Shown here: in pieces, positions 52,913 to 61,980 of the stretch
How the letters are laid out: every line of letters starts with the position of its first letter
Position numbering within the stretch: the stretch's first letter is position 1
NCBI GenBank assembly: GCA_937123825.1
Contig: CAKZKQ010000675.1
Coordinates: 1-64,000, forward strand
Direction of reading: 5' to 3'
Origin: an uncultured Pseudomonadota bacterium
GTDB taxonomy: Bacteria; Myxococcota_A; Bradymonadia; Bradymonadales; GCA-2716585
DNA: 64,000 nt
The notes under the pieces: generated by a model
Seen by the model: the letters and a program-made list of their open reading frames with translations, nothing else
What the model was told of the DNA's origin: nothing
The model's database searches: none
Made by a program: the position numbers and the translations under genes

Positions 52913-54376
52913 TTACTCGGCGTCCCTTTGGGACACCTTCGCGGCTAGCGGGAAGGCGGCGTACGAGACGAGGGTGCAGACCAGGGCCATGGGGACCCAG
53001 AAACCCTCGATGTTCAGGAAGTCTTCCCAGCCCAAAGCAGCGTGGATGAGCCAGAGCGCGGTGCCGCTGAGCATCGAGGCCAGCGCCGGGGTGCGCGCCG
53101 TGACTTTGGAGTAAACGGCGTAGGTCAGCGGGGCCATCAACGAGACCATGCCCAGCTCATAGCCAGATTCGAGCAGGCTGTAGGCGCTCTCTCCGGCGTA
53201 GGCCAGGCCCAGGCTGACGGCGGCGACGAGGGTCACGCTCAGCCGGACCAGCCCCAGACCGCCCGAATCGGCGTTTTGGGGCTTGAAGCGCTTGGTTCTG
53301 GCCAGCAGATCGCGCGCCAGGACGGTGCCGGGGGCCAAAAGGGCGCTGTCGAGGGTGGAGAGCACCGCCGACAGGAGCGTCAGGACAAAAAGCACCGCCA
53401 GCGCGGGGTGCAGAAAAAGACTGGCCAGCATGGGCAAGGTGGCCTGGGTTTGCTCGGGAGAGAAGAGGGCGGCGCCCGCCAGCCCCAGGACCACGGGGAC
53501 GCTGCCAAGCGCGATGTAGAGGCCGCCGCCGATGAGACAGGCCCAGCGCGCGGTGCTGGCCGAGCGGGCCGAAAAGACGCGCTGCATCACATCCTGGGAT
53601 GGGATGTTGCCCAGCGACCCCGCACACAAGACCCCCACCCAGCCCATAAACGCGCCCAGCTTTTCGGTCGGGATCAAGGCGCGCTTTGCTTCTGGGGTCT
53701 GCTCCCATATCTGGGTCAGCCCCTGCGCCACGCTGCCGTCGCCCATGTGACCGGCGACCACCGCCGTCATCACAACCAACCCCACGGCGATGAGGATCAT
53801 CTGGGCCGTGTCGGTCAGCGTCACCGCCCACATCCCGCCCAAAAGCGTGTATCCCAGGCCCACCACCGCCGTCAGTGCGACCCCGACGCCGACGGGCAGT
53901 CCAAAGAAGAGTTCAAGGATTTGTGCCAAAGCAATGAACTGGGCCGCAATCCAACCCAGGTAGGGCGGAATCATCAGCGCGGCGCTAAAAACCCCCGTGC
54001 TGGGGCCGTACCGGCGCCCAAAGAGTTCGGGCAGCGTGATGAGTTTTTCCTTCCAGAGTGGGGCGGCAAAGAAGGCGCCGACCAGCAGCAGACACAGGCC
54101 CGCGCCGAGCGGGTCGAGCGTGGCGGCCTCCACACCGCGTTGGCGCACCTCGTCGGTGGCCGTCATCAAGGTGCCCGCGCCAAACCATGTGGCCAGGAGC
54201 GTGGCGGTGGCCAGCGGCAGCGAGAGCCGACGCCCCGCCACGACAAAGTCTTCGGCGCTCTCCACGCGTTTTTGGGCGTAGAAGCTGATCCCAAACATCA
54301 AAACAACGTAAAGCCCCATGGTCCAGGCCAGCACCTGAACCAGATTGGGGGCAATGCCCACAATTTCCATGGCCAT
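52913..54376 (-). CDS. Sodium:solute symporter (SSS family)
   Basis: 487 residues from ATG 54376 (ATG 54370 is possible; ribosome binding site weak). About 13 hydrophobic helices are present. The SSS pattern includes MFGISFYAQKRVESAEDFVVAGRRLSL, LLATWFGAGTLMTATDEV, LGYTLLGGMWAVTLTDTAQMILI, GSLGNIPSQDVMQRVFSARSASTARW and LLSAVLSTLDSALLAPGTVLARDLL. It imports an organic solute with sodium; the substrate is unknown. It is convergent with the amidohydrolase gene; import of the amidohydrolase substrate is one possibility. Confidence 0.93.
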   Translation of the reverse strand: MAMEIVGIAPNLVQVLAWTMGLYVVLMFGISFYAQKRVESAEDFVVAGRRLSLPLATATLLATWFGAGTLMTATDEVRQRGVEAATLDPLGAGLCLLLVGAFFAAPLWKEKLITLPELFGRRYGPSTGVFSAALMIPPYLGWIAAQFIALAQILELFFGLPVGVGVALTAVVGLGYTLLGGMWAVTLTDTAQMILIAVGLVVMTAVVAGHMGDGSVAQGLTQIWEQTPEAKRALIPTEKLGAFMGWVGVLCAGSLGNIPSQDVMQRVFSARSASTARWACLIGGGLYIALGSVPVVLGLAGAALFSPEQTQATLPMLASLFLHPALAVLFVLTLLSAVLSTLDSALLAPGTVLARDLLARTKRFKPQNADSGGLGLVRLSVTLVAAVSLGLAYAGESAYSLLESGYELGMVSLMAPLTYAVYSKVTARTPALASMLSGTALWLIHAALGWEDFLNIEGFWVPMALVCTLVSYAAFPLAAKVSQRDAE

Positions 54377-54735
54377 CGTCCGTTCTTTCAAAGCGCACAG
54401 GGACCTGTGGCCGCTCAATGTCAGGGCGCGACAGGTGTGTGGGTATGTTGTGTGTGTTGGTGCCTGGATCGGCCCAGGCAAGCATCTCGAACTGCGACCG
54501 CAAATGGAACCGGGACCTGTTGCGCTAAGGGGACCGAGTCCAGTGGTGACGAGAACGAGACAAGATCGCTTTTGACAACCGAACTCGTGCCGGGGGCACG
54601 TGGGAGGGCGTCGAGGGCGATCTTGGCCGTTGTCGGCCCACTGGTGACGGGAGCTTGGCTCGACAGGACCAGGCCTTCAGGGGGCAAAGACGCGGTCGGG
54701 CAATGTTTTTACACCATATTGGCCGTTTTGGGGGA
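54377..54735. other. 359-bp intergenic region
   Basis: It lies between two minus-strand genes. I see no gene, hairpin or repeat that stands out; it must hold the symporter promoter and the end of the GST-WYL transcript. Confidence 0.5.
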
Positions 54736-55476
54736 TCAATCGAGCAGGTGTGAGGCACCTTTTTGAACGTTGGGGTCCCTGGGGTTGAAGCAGCGCTTGC
54801 GTTGCTCGCCCTCCCACCATTTGGCCCGCAGCTTGGTGATGCTTTGATCAAAGCGCTCATCAAGGAATTGGGCGCTTTGAATGCGGTCGGTGCGAAAGTG
54901 GCGGAACCCCTGGCGAAGTTGGCACCAGGCGACGATGAGTCGGGCGCGCTCAAAGTAGGCCACGGCGATGGGCCAGATGGTCCGCTCAGTGGTCTGGTCT
55001 TTGTGGTCGCCGTAGCGCAGGTGGATTTTGCGTTGGTCCCGGATGGCGCACCGCACCGCCTGCATGTCCAGCGCGTCGGGCAGAATCTGGCGTTTGCCCA
55101 CGATGGTCACCCCGGCGTCGATGACCAATGGGCGCAGGTGCTCGGGGACCACGTCGTGGATCTTGCGGACGAGGTCGCGGGCGGCGCGCGCCAGGGCCGG
55201 ATCCCCCTGCGCGGCGACCCACTGCGCGCCCAGCACGGCGGCCTCGATCTCGTCGGCGGTGAGCATCAGCGGCGGCATGTCGTAGCCGCGCTTGAGGACG
55301 TACCCGATGCCCGCTTCGCCCTGAATGGGCACGCGCTGGGCCATCAACTCGGCGATGTCCCGGTAGATGGTGCGCACAGAGGTCTCCAATTCCTGCGCCA
55401 GTTGCCGGGCCGTGATCGGCTTTCGAGCCGAGCGCAGGATCTGAATGATCTGAAAGAGTCGGTCAGCGCGTCGCAT
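54736..55476 (-). CDS. WYL-domain transcriptional regulator (YafY-like)
   Basis: 246 residues from ATG 55476, which overlaps the stop of the upstream GST gene by one base (TGATG). The N-terminal winged helix is RADRLFQIIQILRSARKPITARQLAQELETSVRTIYRDIAELMAQ, followed by IQGEAGIGYVLKRGYDMPPLMLT. The WYL region contains HLRYGDHKDQTTERTIWPIAVAYFERARLIVAWC and FRTDRIQSAQFLDERF, the ligand- or nucleotide-sensing part of this family. Translational coupling to GST indicates they act together. The GAACA/TGTTC cluster upstream of the GST gene is a candidate operator. Confidence 0.93.
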   Translation of the reverse strand: MRRADRLFQIIQILRSARKPITARQLAQELETSVRTIYRDIAELMAQRVPIQGEAGIGYVLKRGYDMPPLMLTADEIEAAVLGAQWVAAQGDPALARAARDLVRKIHDVVPEHLRPLVIDAGVTIVGKRQILPDALDMQAVRCAIRDQRKIHLRYGDHKDQTTERTIWPIAVAYFERARLIVAWCQLRQGFRHFRTDRIQSAQFLDERFDQSITKLRAKWWEGEQRKRCFNPRDPNVQKGASHLLD

Positions 55477-56096
55477 CACTGTCCAGGTTTGGGAGGCATC
55501 GCCTTGCGGAAGCCCTCAATGTCCATCACGCGTCCCAGCCAGTGGGTGATGTTGGGCTGGGTGGGGGCGGCGCCGGCCAGGGCCAGGTGGGTGATGTTGG
55601 CGCCCAGCGAGATGTCGGCGATGCTGGGTTTGTCACCGGCGATGAAGGCCGTGTTGGCCAAACCGTCCGAGAGGATGGGCAACAGCTCTTCAAGGGCTTT
55701 GTGGCCGCGCTCAATGGCGGCTTTGTCACCGTGTTCGCCCAAAAATACGGTGTTGAGGACCACGTCGGTGACCGTGCGGCTCAGACGGCACTGGTTCCAG
55801 TCGAGCCACTGTTCGATGGTGGCGCGCGTTTTGAGGTCGCTGGGGTACCAATCGGTCAGGTCGTGTTTGAGGCAGAGGTAGCGCAGGATGGCGTTGGACT
55901 CGTGCAGCTTGATGTCGCCGTCAATGAGCGTGGGCACCTGATGGTTGGGGTTGATGGCCAGATAGGACGGTGAGACGTGCTCGCCCTTGACCAGATCAAC
56001 CATGCGAAATTCGTAGTCGATGCCCTCTTCTTCGAGCAGCGAGGTGACACGGCGAGAATGCTGGGAGAAGGGATGTCCGTAGAGGATGGGGGTCAT
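55476..56096 (-). CDS. Glutathione S-transferase
   Basis: 206 residues from ATG 56096, with AAAGGA six bases upstream. The thioredoxin-like domain is MTPILYGHPFSQHSRRVTSLLEEEGIDYEF, with Ser11 as the probable glutathione-activating residue; NPNHQVPTLIDGDIKLHESNAILRYL gives the cis-Pro and the glutathione-binding Glu-Ser. The C-terminal helical domain has FIAGDKPSIADISLGANITH. It is the first gene of a two-gene operon with a WYL regulator, suggesting regulation by an electrophile or redox signal. Confidence 0.93.
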   Translation of the reverse strand: MTPILYGHPFSQHSRRVTSLLEEEGIDYEFRMVDLVKGEHVSPSYLAINPNHQVPTLIDGDIKLHESNAILRYLCLKHDLTDWYPSDLKTRATIEQWLDWNQCRLSRTVTDVVLNTVFLGEHGDKAAIERGHKALEELLPILSDGLANTAFIAGDKPSIADISLGANITHLALAGAAPTQPNITHWLGRVMDIEGFRKAMPPKPGQ

Positions 56097-56415
56097 GGCC
56101 GGTCCTTTGGGGTTTTTGTGTCGGTTTTGCAAACTTCGGACGTCTATCCAACGCCCGAACATAATGTGTTCCTGCGAACAAATGGAAGGTAGCACCCCCC
56201 TGCTGCCACCGTTATGTCAGCAGTGCTGAGCATTTTTTTGGTGGTCCATTTTTTCACCTTCTGAGATGATGTGCAGTGCTTGTGAAGGTCGATTTTATGG
56301 GGTTTGGGCGGTCAAGGAGTGCTTTGGGCCGTGCGCTGTCTGTGTCAGAATGACCAAAAGATGCGCGCTGCGCGTAGCCATGGATGACCCCCGGTGTGAT
56401 GAGAGGAGAGGTGCG
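56097..56415. other. 319-bp divergent intergenic region
   Basis: The gap separates the GST-WYL operon (minus) from the first gene of the tandem membrane-protein triplet (plus). It holds the GAACA/TGTTC cluster at 56157-56180. The frame upstream of 56416 is open but has no coding character. Confidence 0.55.
56157..56180. promoter_or_regulatory. GAACA/TGTTC half-site cluster
   Basis: GAACA-TAATG-TGTTC-CTGC-GAACA: three half-sites forming two overlapping dyads, 61-84 bp upstream of the GST start. The arrangement looks like an operator for a multi-dimer regulator, possibly the WYL protein encoded downstream. Confidence 0.45.
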
Positions 56416-58227
56416 ATGCAGGAAGACGTCCACGTTGAAGATGAGCCGCACCTGACCAAGGAGGAGCTGCGGTACCGCCGCCCAAGCATGCGCCCGTTGT
56501 GGATGATGACGTTCTGGGTGGTGGTGGTGGTGGGCGGTTTTTGCATCTACGCCTTTGTTTACGAGCCCGCCAAAGAGGATCGGGAGGCTCGACAGCGCGC
56601 CGCAGAGCGCTTTGTCCAATGGCAGCAGGCCTGGGACGGGTACGAAAAGTGCGTTTTGGGGCCTCATGTGGATGAGCCAAACCGTGTTTATGGGCTCCAA
56701 GCGGCGTTTTTGGAGCAAAAAACACCCAACAAGTCGCTGATCCAGTGTCGCGCGGCGCTGAACAAGGCCATGGGGCGCTGGACCATGCCCTCGTGGCACG
56801 ACAACGCGCTGATCGAGCAGATCAACGCCCTCCATGGCCAGATGAAGGCCTTGCCGCCGTTGTCCAAGGACAAACCCGTAACGCTTTCAGAGGAGTCACT
56901 CGGGGGATTTTGCCAGTCGATGCAGGTGGTGGCGGCCTCGCTCAAGGGCGTGTCCGCGTTGGCTGAAAACGGCGAACTGGCCGTGCGCAATTTTGAGTGT
57001 GGGCGCTGGTTCAACGCTCAAACGTCCGTGGTGGAGCCGACCCTGCCCGAAGGGCTGCGGCACATTGGGATGACGGAGTTGGCGTGGTCCCAGGACAACC
57101 CCGAGAAAGTCTGGCGGATGGAGCCCACCACGGCCCGACTGGATGTGGAGGCGCGCGGGGATTGGTTGGCGACGCGTGCGATCGATGATGCAAACGGTCA
57201 GTGGGTGTGGTTGCGCACCCGGGACGGTCAAAAGTGGGAGCAAGTCACGGCCAAGGTACCCAAACGCGACCGTTTTTGGAGTGCCTTTGATTGGCAGGAC
57301 GACGGCGCGCTCTGGGTGGTGCGTCGCCCCGAGTTTGTGGGAGACGAGCCCCCTGGTGTCTTGATGCTCAAGGCCCCCGGTCAACCCTGGAAAGAGGTGG
57401 CCACGCTGCCCGAGACGCTGCGCGTCAGCCACATCAAACATCTCCCCAAGACCAACGAGGTGGTGGTTCTGGGCTCCAGACAGACGCCGGAGGCTGCCAC
57501 GGTGGCGGTGCGCATTGATTTGGACAGTGGCCAAGCCAGGACCAGGGTATTGGTGTCTCGGTTTGCAGGCGATTTGATGGTGGCCAGAGCCCACATCAAG
57601 CCCGACGGTGCCATCATCGCCATCACCCGTTGGTGCTCCAAAGGGTGTTGGCTGTGGGCCAGCGATGTGCCCGCAGATTGGTCCAAAGAGACCCCCAAGA
57701 GCATGGAACATTACAACGGCTCATCCGATGAAGGGGTGTTTTCCTGCGTTGCAAATGACCGGTGGATGGCCTTGATGGGAGGCTTGAAGATAGACGCTGA
57801 GACGCTTGAGCAAGCCGGGGCGCTGCGGCGCCACACCGAACCCGAGCCCTGGGATTTCTATCCTCAATCGATCCGCTGCCTGGGCCAAAAGCGGTTCATG
57901 GTCTACCGCGTTCGCCACGACGAGTACCCCAAGCACCACTTTCTCTTGCAGCGCATGGAGATGGACGGGAGCGGGCGGCAATCGCTCATGGAGGCCTCGG
58001 GGGGTGAGGGGCGTCACGTGACGGTGCGCAGCGGGGAGCAGGCCCCCGAAGTGCTGACCATCCAGCACGACCGGGCGTTTGTGTGGTCGTGCGCTCCCAA
58101 AGCGGACCGCTGCACCGTGCAAGAGGCCCTCAAGTTTGAAGGCGACGGGGATGGCTGGCTGAACCTCGGCGCGGTCTTTTATCAAGGGCGACTCTTTGTC
58201 GAAGGAGATCGCTCAAGGTGGTTTTAG
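56416..58227 (+). CDS. Tandem paralogue 1: single-pass membrane protein with Asp-box-like ectodomain
   Basis: 603 residues from ATG 56416, behind GAGGAGAGG. No known family was recognised. The cytoplasmic N-terminus carries LTKEELRYRRPSMRPLW, followed by one hydrophobic helix (about 28-49), so the remainder should be periplasmic. Conserved features shared with the next two genes: WDGYEKCVLG (Cys79), a CRAALNKAMG helix, a CQSMQ motif, then beta-rich sequence with LRTRDGQKWEQV (Asp-box-like), DDGALWVVRRP and a GRLFVEGDRSRWF C-terminus. The beta-strand pattern suggests a sialidase/BNR-like propeller. The stop TAG is followed by one codon and the ATG of paralogue 2, in the same frame. Confidence 0.85.
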   Translation: MQEDVHVEDEPHLTKEELRYRRPSMRPLWMMTFWVVVVVGGFCIYAFVYEPAKEDREARQRAAERFVQWQQAWDGYEKCVLGPHVDEPNRVYGLQAAFLEQKTPNKSLIQCRAALNKAMGRWTMPSWHDNALIEQINALHGQMKALPPLSKDKPVTLSEESLGGFCQSMQVVAASLKGVSALAENGELAVRNFECGRWFNAQTSVVEPTLPEGLRHIGMTELAWSQDNPEKVWRMEPTTARLDVEARGDWLATRAIDDANGQWVWLRTRDGQKWEQVTAKVPKRDRFWSAFDWQDDGALWVVRRPEFVGDEPPGVLMLKAPGQPWKEVATLPETLRVSHIKHLPKTNEVVVLGSRQTPEAATVAVRIDLDSGQARTRVLVSRFAGDLMVARAHIKPDGAIIAITRWCSKGCWLWASDVPADWSKETPKSMEHYNGSSDEGVFSCVANDRWMALMGGLKIDAETLEQAGALRRHTEPEPWDFYPQSIRCLGQKRFMVYRVRHDEYPKHHFLLQRMEMDGSGRQSLMEASGGEGRHVTVRSGEQAPEVLTIQHDRAFVWSCAPKADRCTVQEALKFEGDGDGWLNLGAVFYQGRLFVEGDRSRWF

Positions 58228-58230
58228 GTC

Positions 58231-60132
58231 ATGCCAACATTGGGCCCACAAGAGCCCAGGGCTCAGGAAGATGACGCGCCGCTGACAGCCGAAGAGCTGG
58301 GTTACCGGCGCCAAAGGTTTTTGTCGTGGCGCAAGATCCTCTTTTGGGGTGTGGTCTTGTGCTGCTGCGCTGCGTGGCACCAGCTTGTGCACTTGCCCAA
58401 CGAGTTCCACACGCTGCGCATCCACGAACCCCAAGCCAGCCAGAAACACACCCCCGATGCTCCATACCTCGCCGCTGAAGAGCGCCGTCTGTCATGGAAG
58501 CCACTGCGCGATGCCTGGGATGGGTATGAGCGGTGTGTGTTGGGCTCCCATCGGAACCTGGACAACCGTGTGACAGGGCTCTTTGCGGCGTCGTTGGAGA
58601 CGGGCCAAAACGTCGATCTGGTGTTGAGGCGCTGCCGAGAGCGGCTCGATGGGGCATTGAGCGACTGGAGTGTACCGGCTGGAGGCGACGGTGCGCTGAA
58701 GGACGCCATCAAAGTCCAGCGCGAGCGTCTGGTGGCGTTGCCAAGGATGATCAAGGGCGGCGGCAAGCGGCCTTCTGAGGCGTCGCTGACGGCGGTGTGT
58801 CAAAACATGCAGCGTGCCGCTCAGGCCACGGGCGAGGTCTTCAAGGCGGCAGAGCAATCGGATTTGAGCCCGACAGTGCCCCAATGCAATCCCTTGCCCA
58901 ACCCCGAAGGTGTGGTGGTGGAGCCCAGCGTGCCCTGGAGGCTCAGGCATGTGGGGGTGGAGGATCTGGAGTGGTCCAACCAGAACCCGCAAGAGGTCTG
59001 GCAAATGCAGACAGGGCGCGGCGTTGGACACAACACCCACATCCAGGGGCCGTGGCTGATGACCCGCGCCATCAACGACAAAACCGATGAGCGCGTGTGG
59101 CTGCGCACCCGCGATGGCCAAAACTGGGAGCAGATCACGGCCAAAGTCGGCCAAAAGGACGGTTTTCGGGGCACATTTGACTGGAAAGACGACGGCAGCC
59201 TGTGGACAGTCCGCCACCGTGAGGGCTCAACAGTTGAAGAGTTGATGCTCAAAGCCCCCGGCAAAGAGTGGGCGGTGGTGGCTCCTTTGCCAGCGCATTT
59301 TCAGGCCAGTCACGTCAAACATCTGCCCGATTTGAACCAGGTGGCGCTTCTGGGCGCCATGAAAACCGGCGGTCAGGACCTGGTGGTGGCTGTGCGGGTG
59401 TCCCTGGACAGCGCCCAGGTGGACGCGTGGCGCTTGCTGGCCGAAAGGTCGTACGGAGAAGGCAGCCGACCCTGGTACCGCATCGCCCAGGCCCGGATCG
59501 AAGCCGACGGCCGCGCCACCGTCGTGATCACCCACACCAACAAGGTCCAATTTGTCCGGGTCTTTGAGTTGTCGCCAGATTGGGACAAGCCCCCGGTGAT
59601 GTCCGAGGACTTTGATGGCTCTTATTACACCGATGAGGCCATGGCGTGCGCTGGGCAAGGCTGGGGGTTTGTCTTTGCCAGCGTGCATGCGCAAAAGACC
59701 ACCGCGCAGGCATCGTGGCTGAATGCGTGCAAATCAAGGAAAGACTGCGCGGGGCACTTCAAGGGCCGACCGTTTAAAGTGTCGTGCCTTCAAAACCGCC
59801 GTTTTGTGCTTGGCGCCGATCGGCCCTGGGGGGCGCGCACCCATCGCTGGCGCTTGGATGTGTTGGGGCCAGAAGACCGTCATCTGAACCTCCTGAAGGT
59901 CCACATCGGAGAGAGCGACAGCGTCCTGCTTAACCACGATGATCCTGCGGACCTCAAGGCGCTGAGCCTGCACCACGACCACGCGGTCATTTGGAGCTGC
60001 GGTGATGGCTCAAAGCGTTGTCAATTTGGCAAAAGGATCCAGTATAATAAAGACACGCCACATCTGGAGCTGGACGCGGTTTTTGCCGACGGCCTGCTTT
60101 TCTCCAATCAACACAGCTCACGATGGTTTTGA
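58231..60132 (+). CDS. Tandem paralogue 2: single-pass membrane protein with Asp-box-like ectodomain
   Basis: 633 residues. The ATG at 58231 lies four bases after the upstream stop; the nearest ribosome binding site, AAGGTGG, is ten bases upstream inside paralogue 1. The layout matches its neighbours: LTAEELGYRRQRF, one membrane helix (about 35-53, unusually Cys-rich with LCCCAAW), WDGYERCVLG (Cys102), CRERLDGAL, VCQNMQ, then VWLRTRDGQNWEQITAKV, KDDGSLWTVRHRE and SSRWF at the end. No signal peptidase site is evident, so it should be anchored by the helix. Function unknown. Confidence 0.85.
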   Translation: MPTLGPQEPRAQEDDAPLTAEELGYRRQRFLSWRKILFWGVVLCCCAAWHQLVHLPNEFHTLRIHEPQASQKHTPDAPYLAAEERRLSWKPLRDAWDGYERCVLGSHRNLDNRVTGLFAASLETGQNVDLVLRRCRERLDGALSDWSVPAGGDGALKDAIKVQRERLVALPRMIKGGGKRPSEASLTAVCQNMQRAAQATGEVFKAAEQSDLSPTVPQCNPLPNPEGVVVEPSVPWRLRHVGVEDLEWSNQNPQEVWQMQTGRGVGHNTHIQGPWLMTRAINDKTDERVWLRTRDGQNWEQITAKVGQKDGFRGTFDWKDDGSLWTVRHREGSTVEELMLKAPGKEWAVVAPLPAHFQASHVKHLPDLNQVALLGAMKTGGQDLVVAVRVSLDSAQVDAWRLLAERSYGEGSRPWYRIAQARIEADGRATVVITHTNKVQFVRVFELSPDWDKPPVMSEDFDGSYYTDEAMACAGQGWGFVFASVHAQKTTAQASWLNACKSRKDCAGHFKGRPFKVSCLQNRRFVLGADRPWGARTHRWRLDVLGPEDRHLNLLKVHIGESDSVLLNHDDPADLKALSLHHDHAVIWSCGDGSKRCQFGKRIQYNKDTPHLELDAVFADGLLFSNQHSSRWF

Positions 60133-60135
60133 CCC

Positions 60136-61959
60136 ATGCCCAAACCAAAGACAGAGCAGGATGGATTTGAGGGAGAGTTAGCGCTCACACCCGAAGAACT
60201 TGGGGCTCGCCGTCCGAGCCTGAGACCGCTGTGGAGAGCGCTGGTGGTTTTGGTGCTCCTTGTGGGCGGTTTTGAGGCCTACCAGACCGTGGCGCAGCCC
60301 TGGTTTGAAGAGCAAGACACGCGCCGCCGCCTGGAGACCCTCTGGCCAAAGTGGTTTGCCTCCTGGCAGGACTACGAGCGCTGCGTCTTGGGTGAAGGTG
60401 GGACGGAATCTTTTGGTTCCGCCGCGCTGGCAAGGGCATCGGTGAGCGATGCACGGTTTTTTGAGATACTGAGCCACTGCGGCGCGACGTGGAAGTTTCG
60501 CTGGGTGAAGTGGGATCGGCACGGGCGCTTTGGGTCGCCGCTTATAAAAGAGGCCGAGCGCCTTCAGACTCTGATGCACACGCTGCGCAAAGCCCCTCAC
60601 CGCGTTGGTCCCGAAGAGTTGTTGTCCTATTGCAAGTCGCTGGCGCTTCGCCATGAGAAGTTGATGTCGTTGGGGCAGAAGGTGGGCGCGGTGGAGCCTG
60701 GATGGGAGCCGATCGACTGTGGCCCCTGGTGGGATGAGTCGCCGTCGCCGTCATGGGTTCAGTTGCCGCATCCCTGGGGGCGCCAGCGGAGTTTGCGCAC
60801 AAGTTGGTCGCCGCGCGGTGAGGGCGGTCTCTTGAACCTCATGGGGTTGTCCCACCACGGACGCGAGGTTTCGTCAGACAGCATGCTGGTCCGGGCGTTG
60901 AACGCCGACGACGGCGCGCGGGGCTGGTTTGAGACCGTGAGCGGCGAGTCTTGGACGCTTTTGGCCAAGGAGAAGGCGGTAACGGACGATGTGCACGTTT
61001 ATGGTGAGGCCTTTGCGTACGAAAAAGGTGAGCTGTGGACGGTGCGAGGCCCCCGCGTTGAGGAGAAAGGGAAGACGGAGTTGGTGCGCTTGAACCAGGG
61101 GGTTTGGGAGCCTGTGGCGGTGTTGCCGCAGAGGTTTGCGCCGTCTCACATCAAGGTGCTTGGGTCTTTGGGGTCGGTGATCCTGGTGGGGAGGGCTTCG
61201 CTGAAGCACGAGCGAAAGAGTTTTCGTCGCAGGTTGGTGGCGATGGCTTTGAAGGTGGATGTGAAGACGGGGAAGGTCCAGCGAACCGAGCTGGCACACC
61301 ACACCTGGCGGACGCCTCGCCTGGTGTCGGCCCGGGTAGATGACGACGGCGCGGTGGCGGCGCTTGTGGAGTTTTATTCTAAAGACACCTTGACGAAGTT
61401 GGTGCGCTTGCCGGCCGATTGGGAGTCATCTGAGCGTTTTGAGCACGAGTTTGTGGGCAGGGTCGCGGGGGTGTGTTCCAGCGGCGCGAATGTGCGTGTT
61501 CAGGGAACCAGGGAGGCGTTGGAGAGCGCCGATGGGGGGCGACACTGGGAGGTGAAGCCTGCGTCGGTGCCCAAAGGCCCTCATACGTGGTCTGTGTTGG
61601 GGATGGCGTGCCGGGGCAGTAAGGCGGCGCGGTTGGTGGAGAGTTTCAGCGATGATCGCCGCAGTGGTGAGCGGCGTTTGGAGCTGTGTGAGGGGGCGAC
61701 GTGCGAGGTTTTGTGGCGTTGGTCTCACAAGTACGATGAGACGGAGAGCGCTGGGTTGAGTTGGGGCCAGGGGCCGCTGCGCGTGGTGAGGGTGCGCCCT
61801 GAGATGGCGGTGGTGTGGGAGTGCCCGGGCGAGCCGGGGGCGTGTGAGCAGGCGCTGCGGTTGTGGCGTCGGGATGGGGCCAAGGTGGATGCGAGCGGTG
61901 CAGTAAGGGTGGGCGGCGAGTTTTTTGATGTGTCGGAGAGGCTGCCGCGCTGGTTTTGA
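60136..61959 (+). CDS. Tandem paralogue 3: single-pass membrane protein with Asp-box ectodomain
   Basis: 607 residues; ATG 60136 follows the TGA of paralogue 2 with only CCC between, in the same frame, and no good ribosome binding site of its own. LTPEELGARRPSLRPLW precedes one helix (about 32-50). WQDYERCVLG (Cys83), LSHCGATW and LSYCKSLAL match the paralogues. The ectodomain has a textbook Asp-box, LESADGGRHWEV, plus KGELWTVRGP and the end LPRWF, supporting a BNR-type propeller. It is the most diverged of the three. It is convergent with the ATP-grasp ligase gene 22 bp away. Confidence 0.85.
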   Translation: MPKPKTEQDGFEGELALTPEELGARRPSLRPLWRALVVLVLLVGGFEAYQTVAQPWFEEQDTRRRLETLWPKWFASWQDYERCVLGEGGTESFGSAALARASVSDARFFEILSHCGATWKFRWVKWDRHGRFGSPLIKEAERLQTLMHTLRKAPHRVGPEELLSYCKSLALRHEKLMSLGQKVGAVEPGWEPIDCGPWWDESPSPSWVQLPHPWGRQRSLRTSWSPRGEGGLLNLMGLSHHGREVSSDSMLVRALNADDGARGWFETVSGESWTLLAKEKAVTDDVHVYGEAFAYEKGELWTVRGPRVEEKGKTELVRLNQGVWEPVAVLPQRFAPSHIKVLGSLGSVILVGRASLKHERKSFRRRLVAMALKVDVKTGKVQRTELAHHTWRTPRLVSARVDDDGAVAALVEFYSKDTLTKLVRLPADWESSERFEHEFVGRVAGVCSSGANVRVQGTREALESADGGRHWEVKPASVPKGPHTWSVLGMACRGSKAARLVESFSDDRRSGERRLELCEGATCEVLWRWSHKYDETESAGLSWGQGPLRVVRVRPEMAVVWECPGEPGACEQALRLWRRDGAKVDASGAVRVGGEFFDVSERLPRWF

Positions 61960-61980
61960 GGTTTGGTTTTTTGGCGGTGT

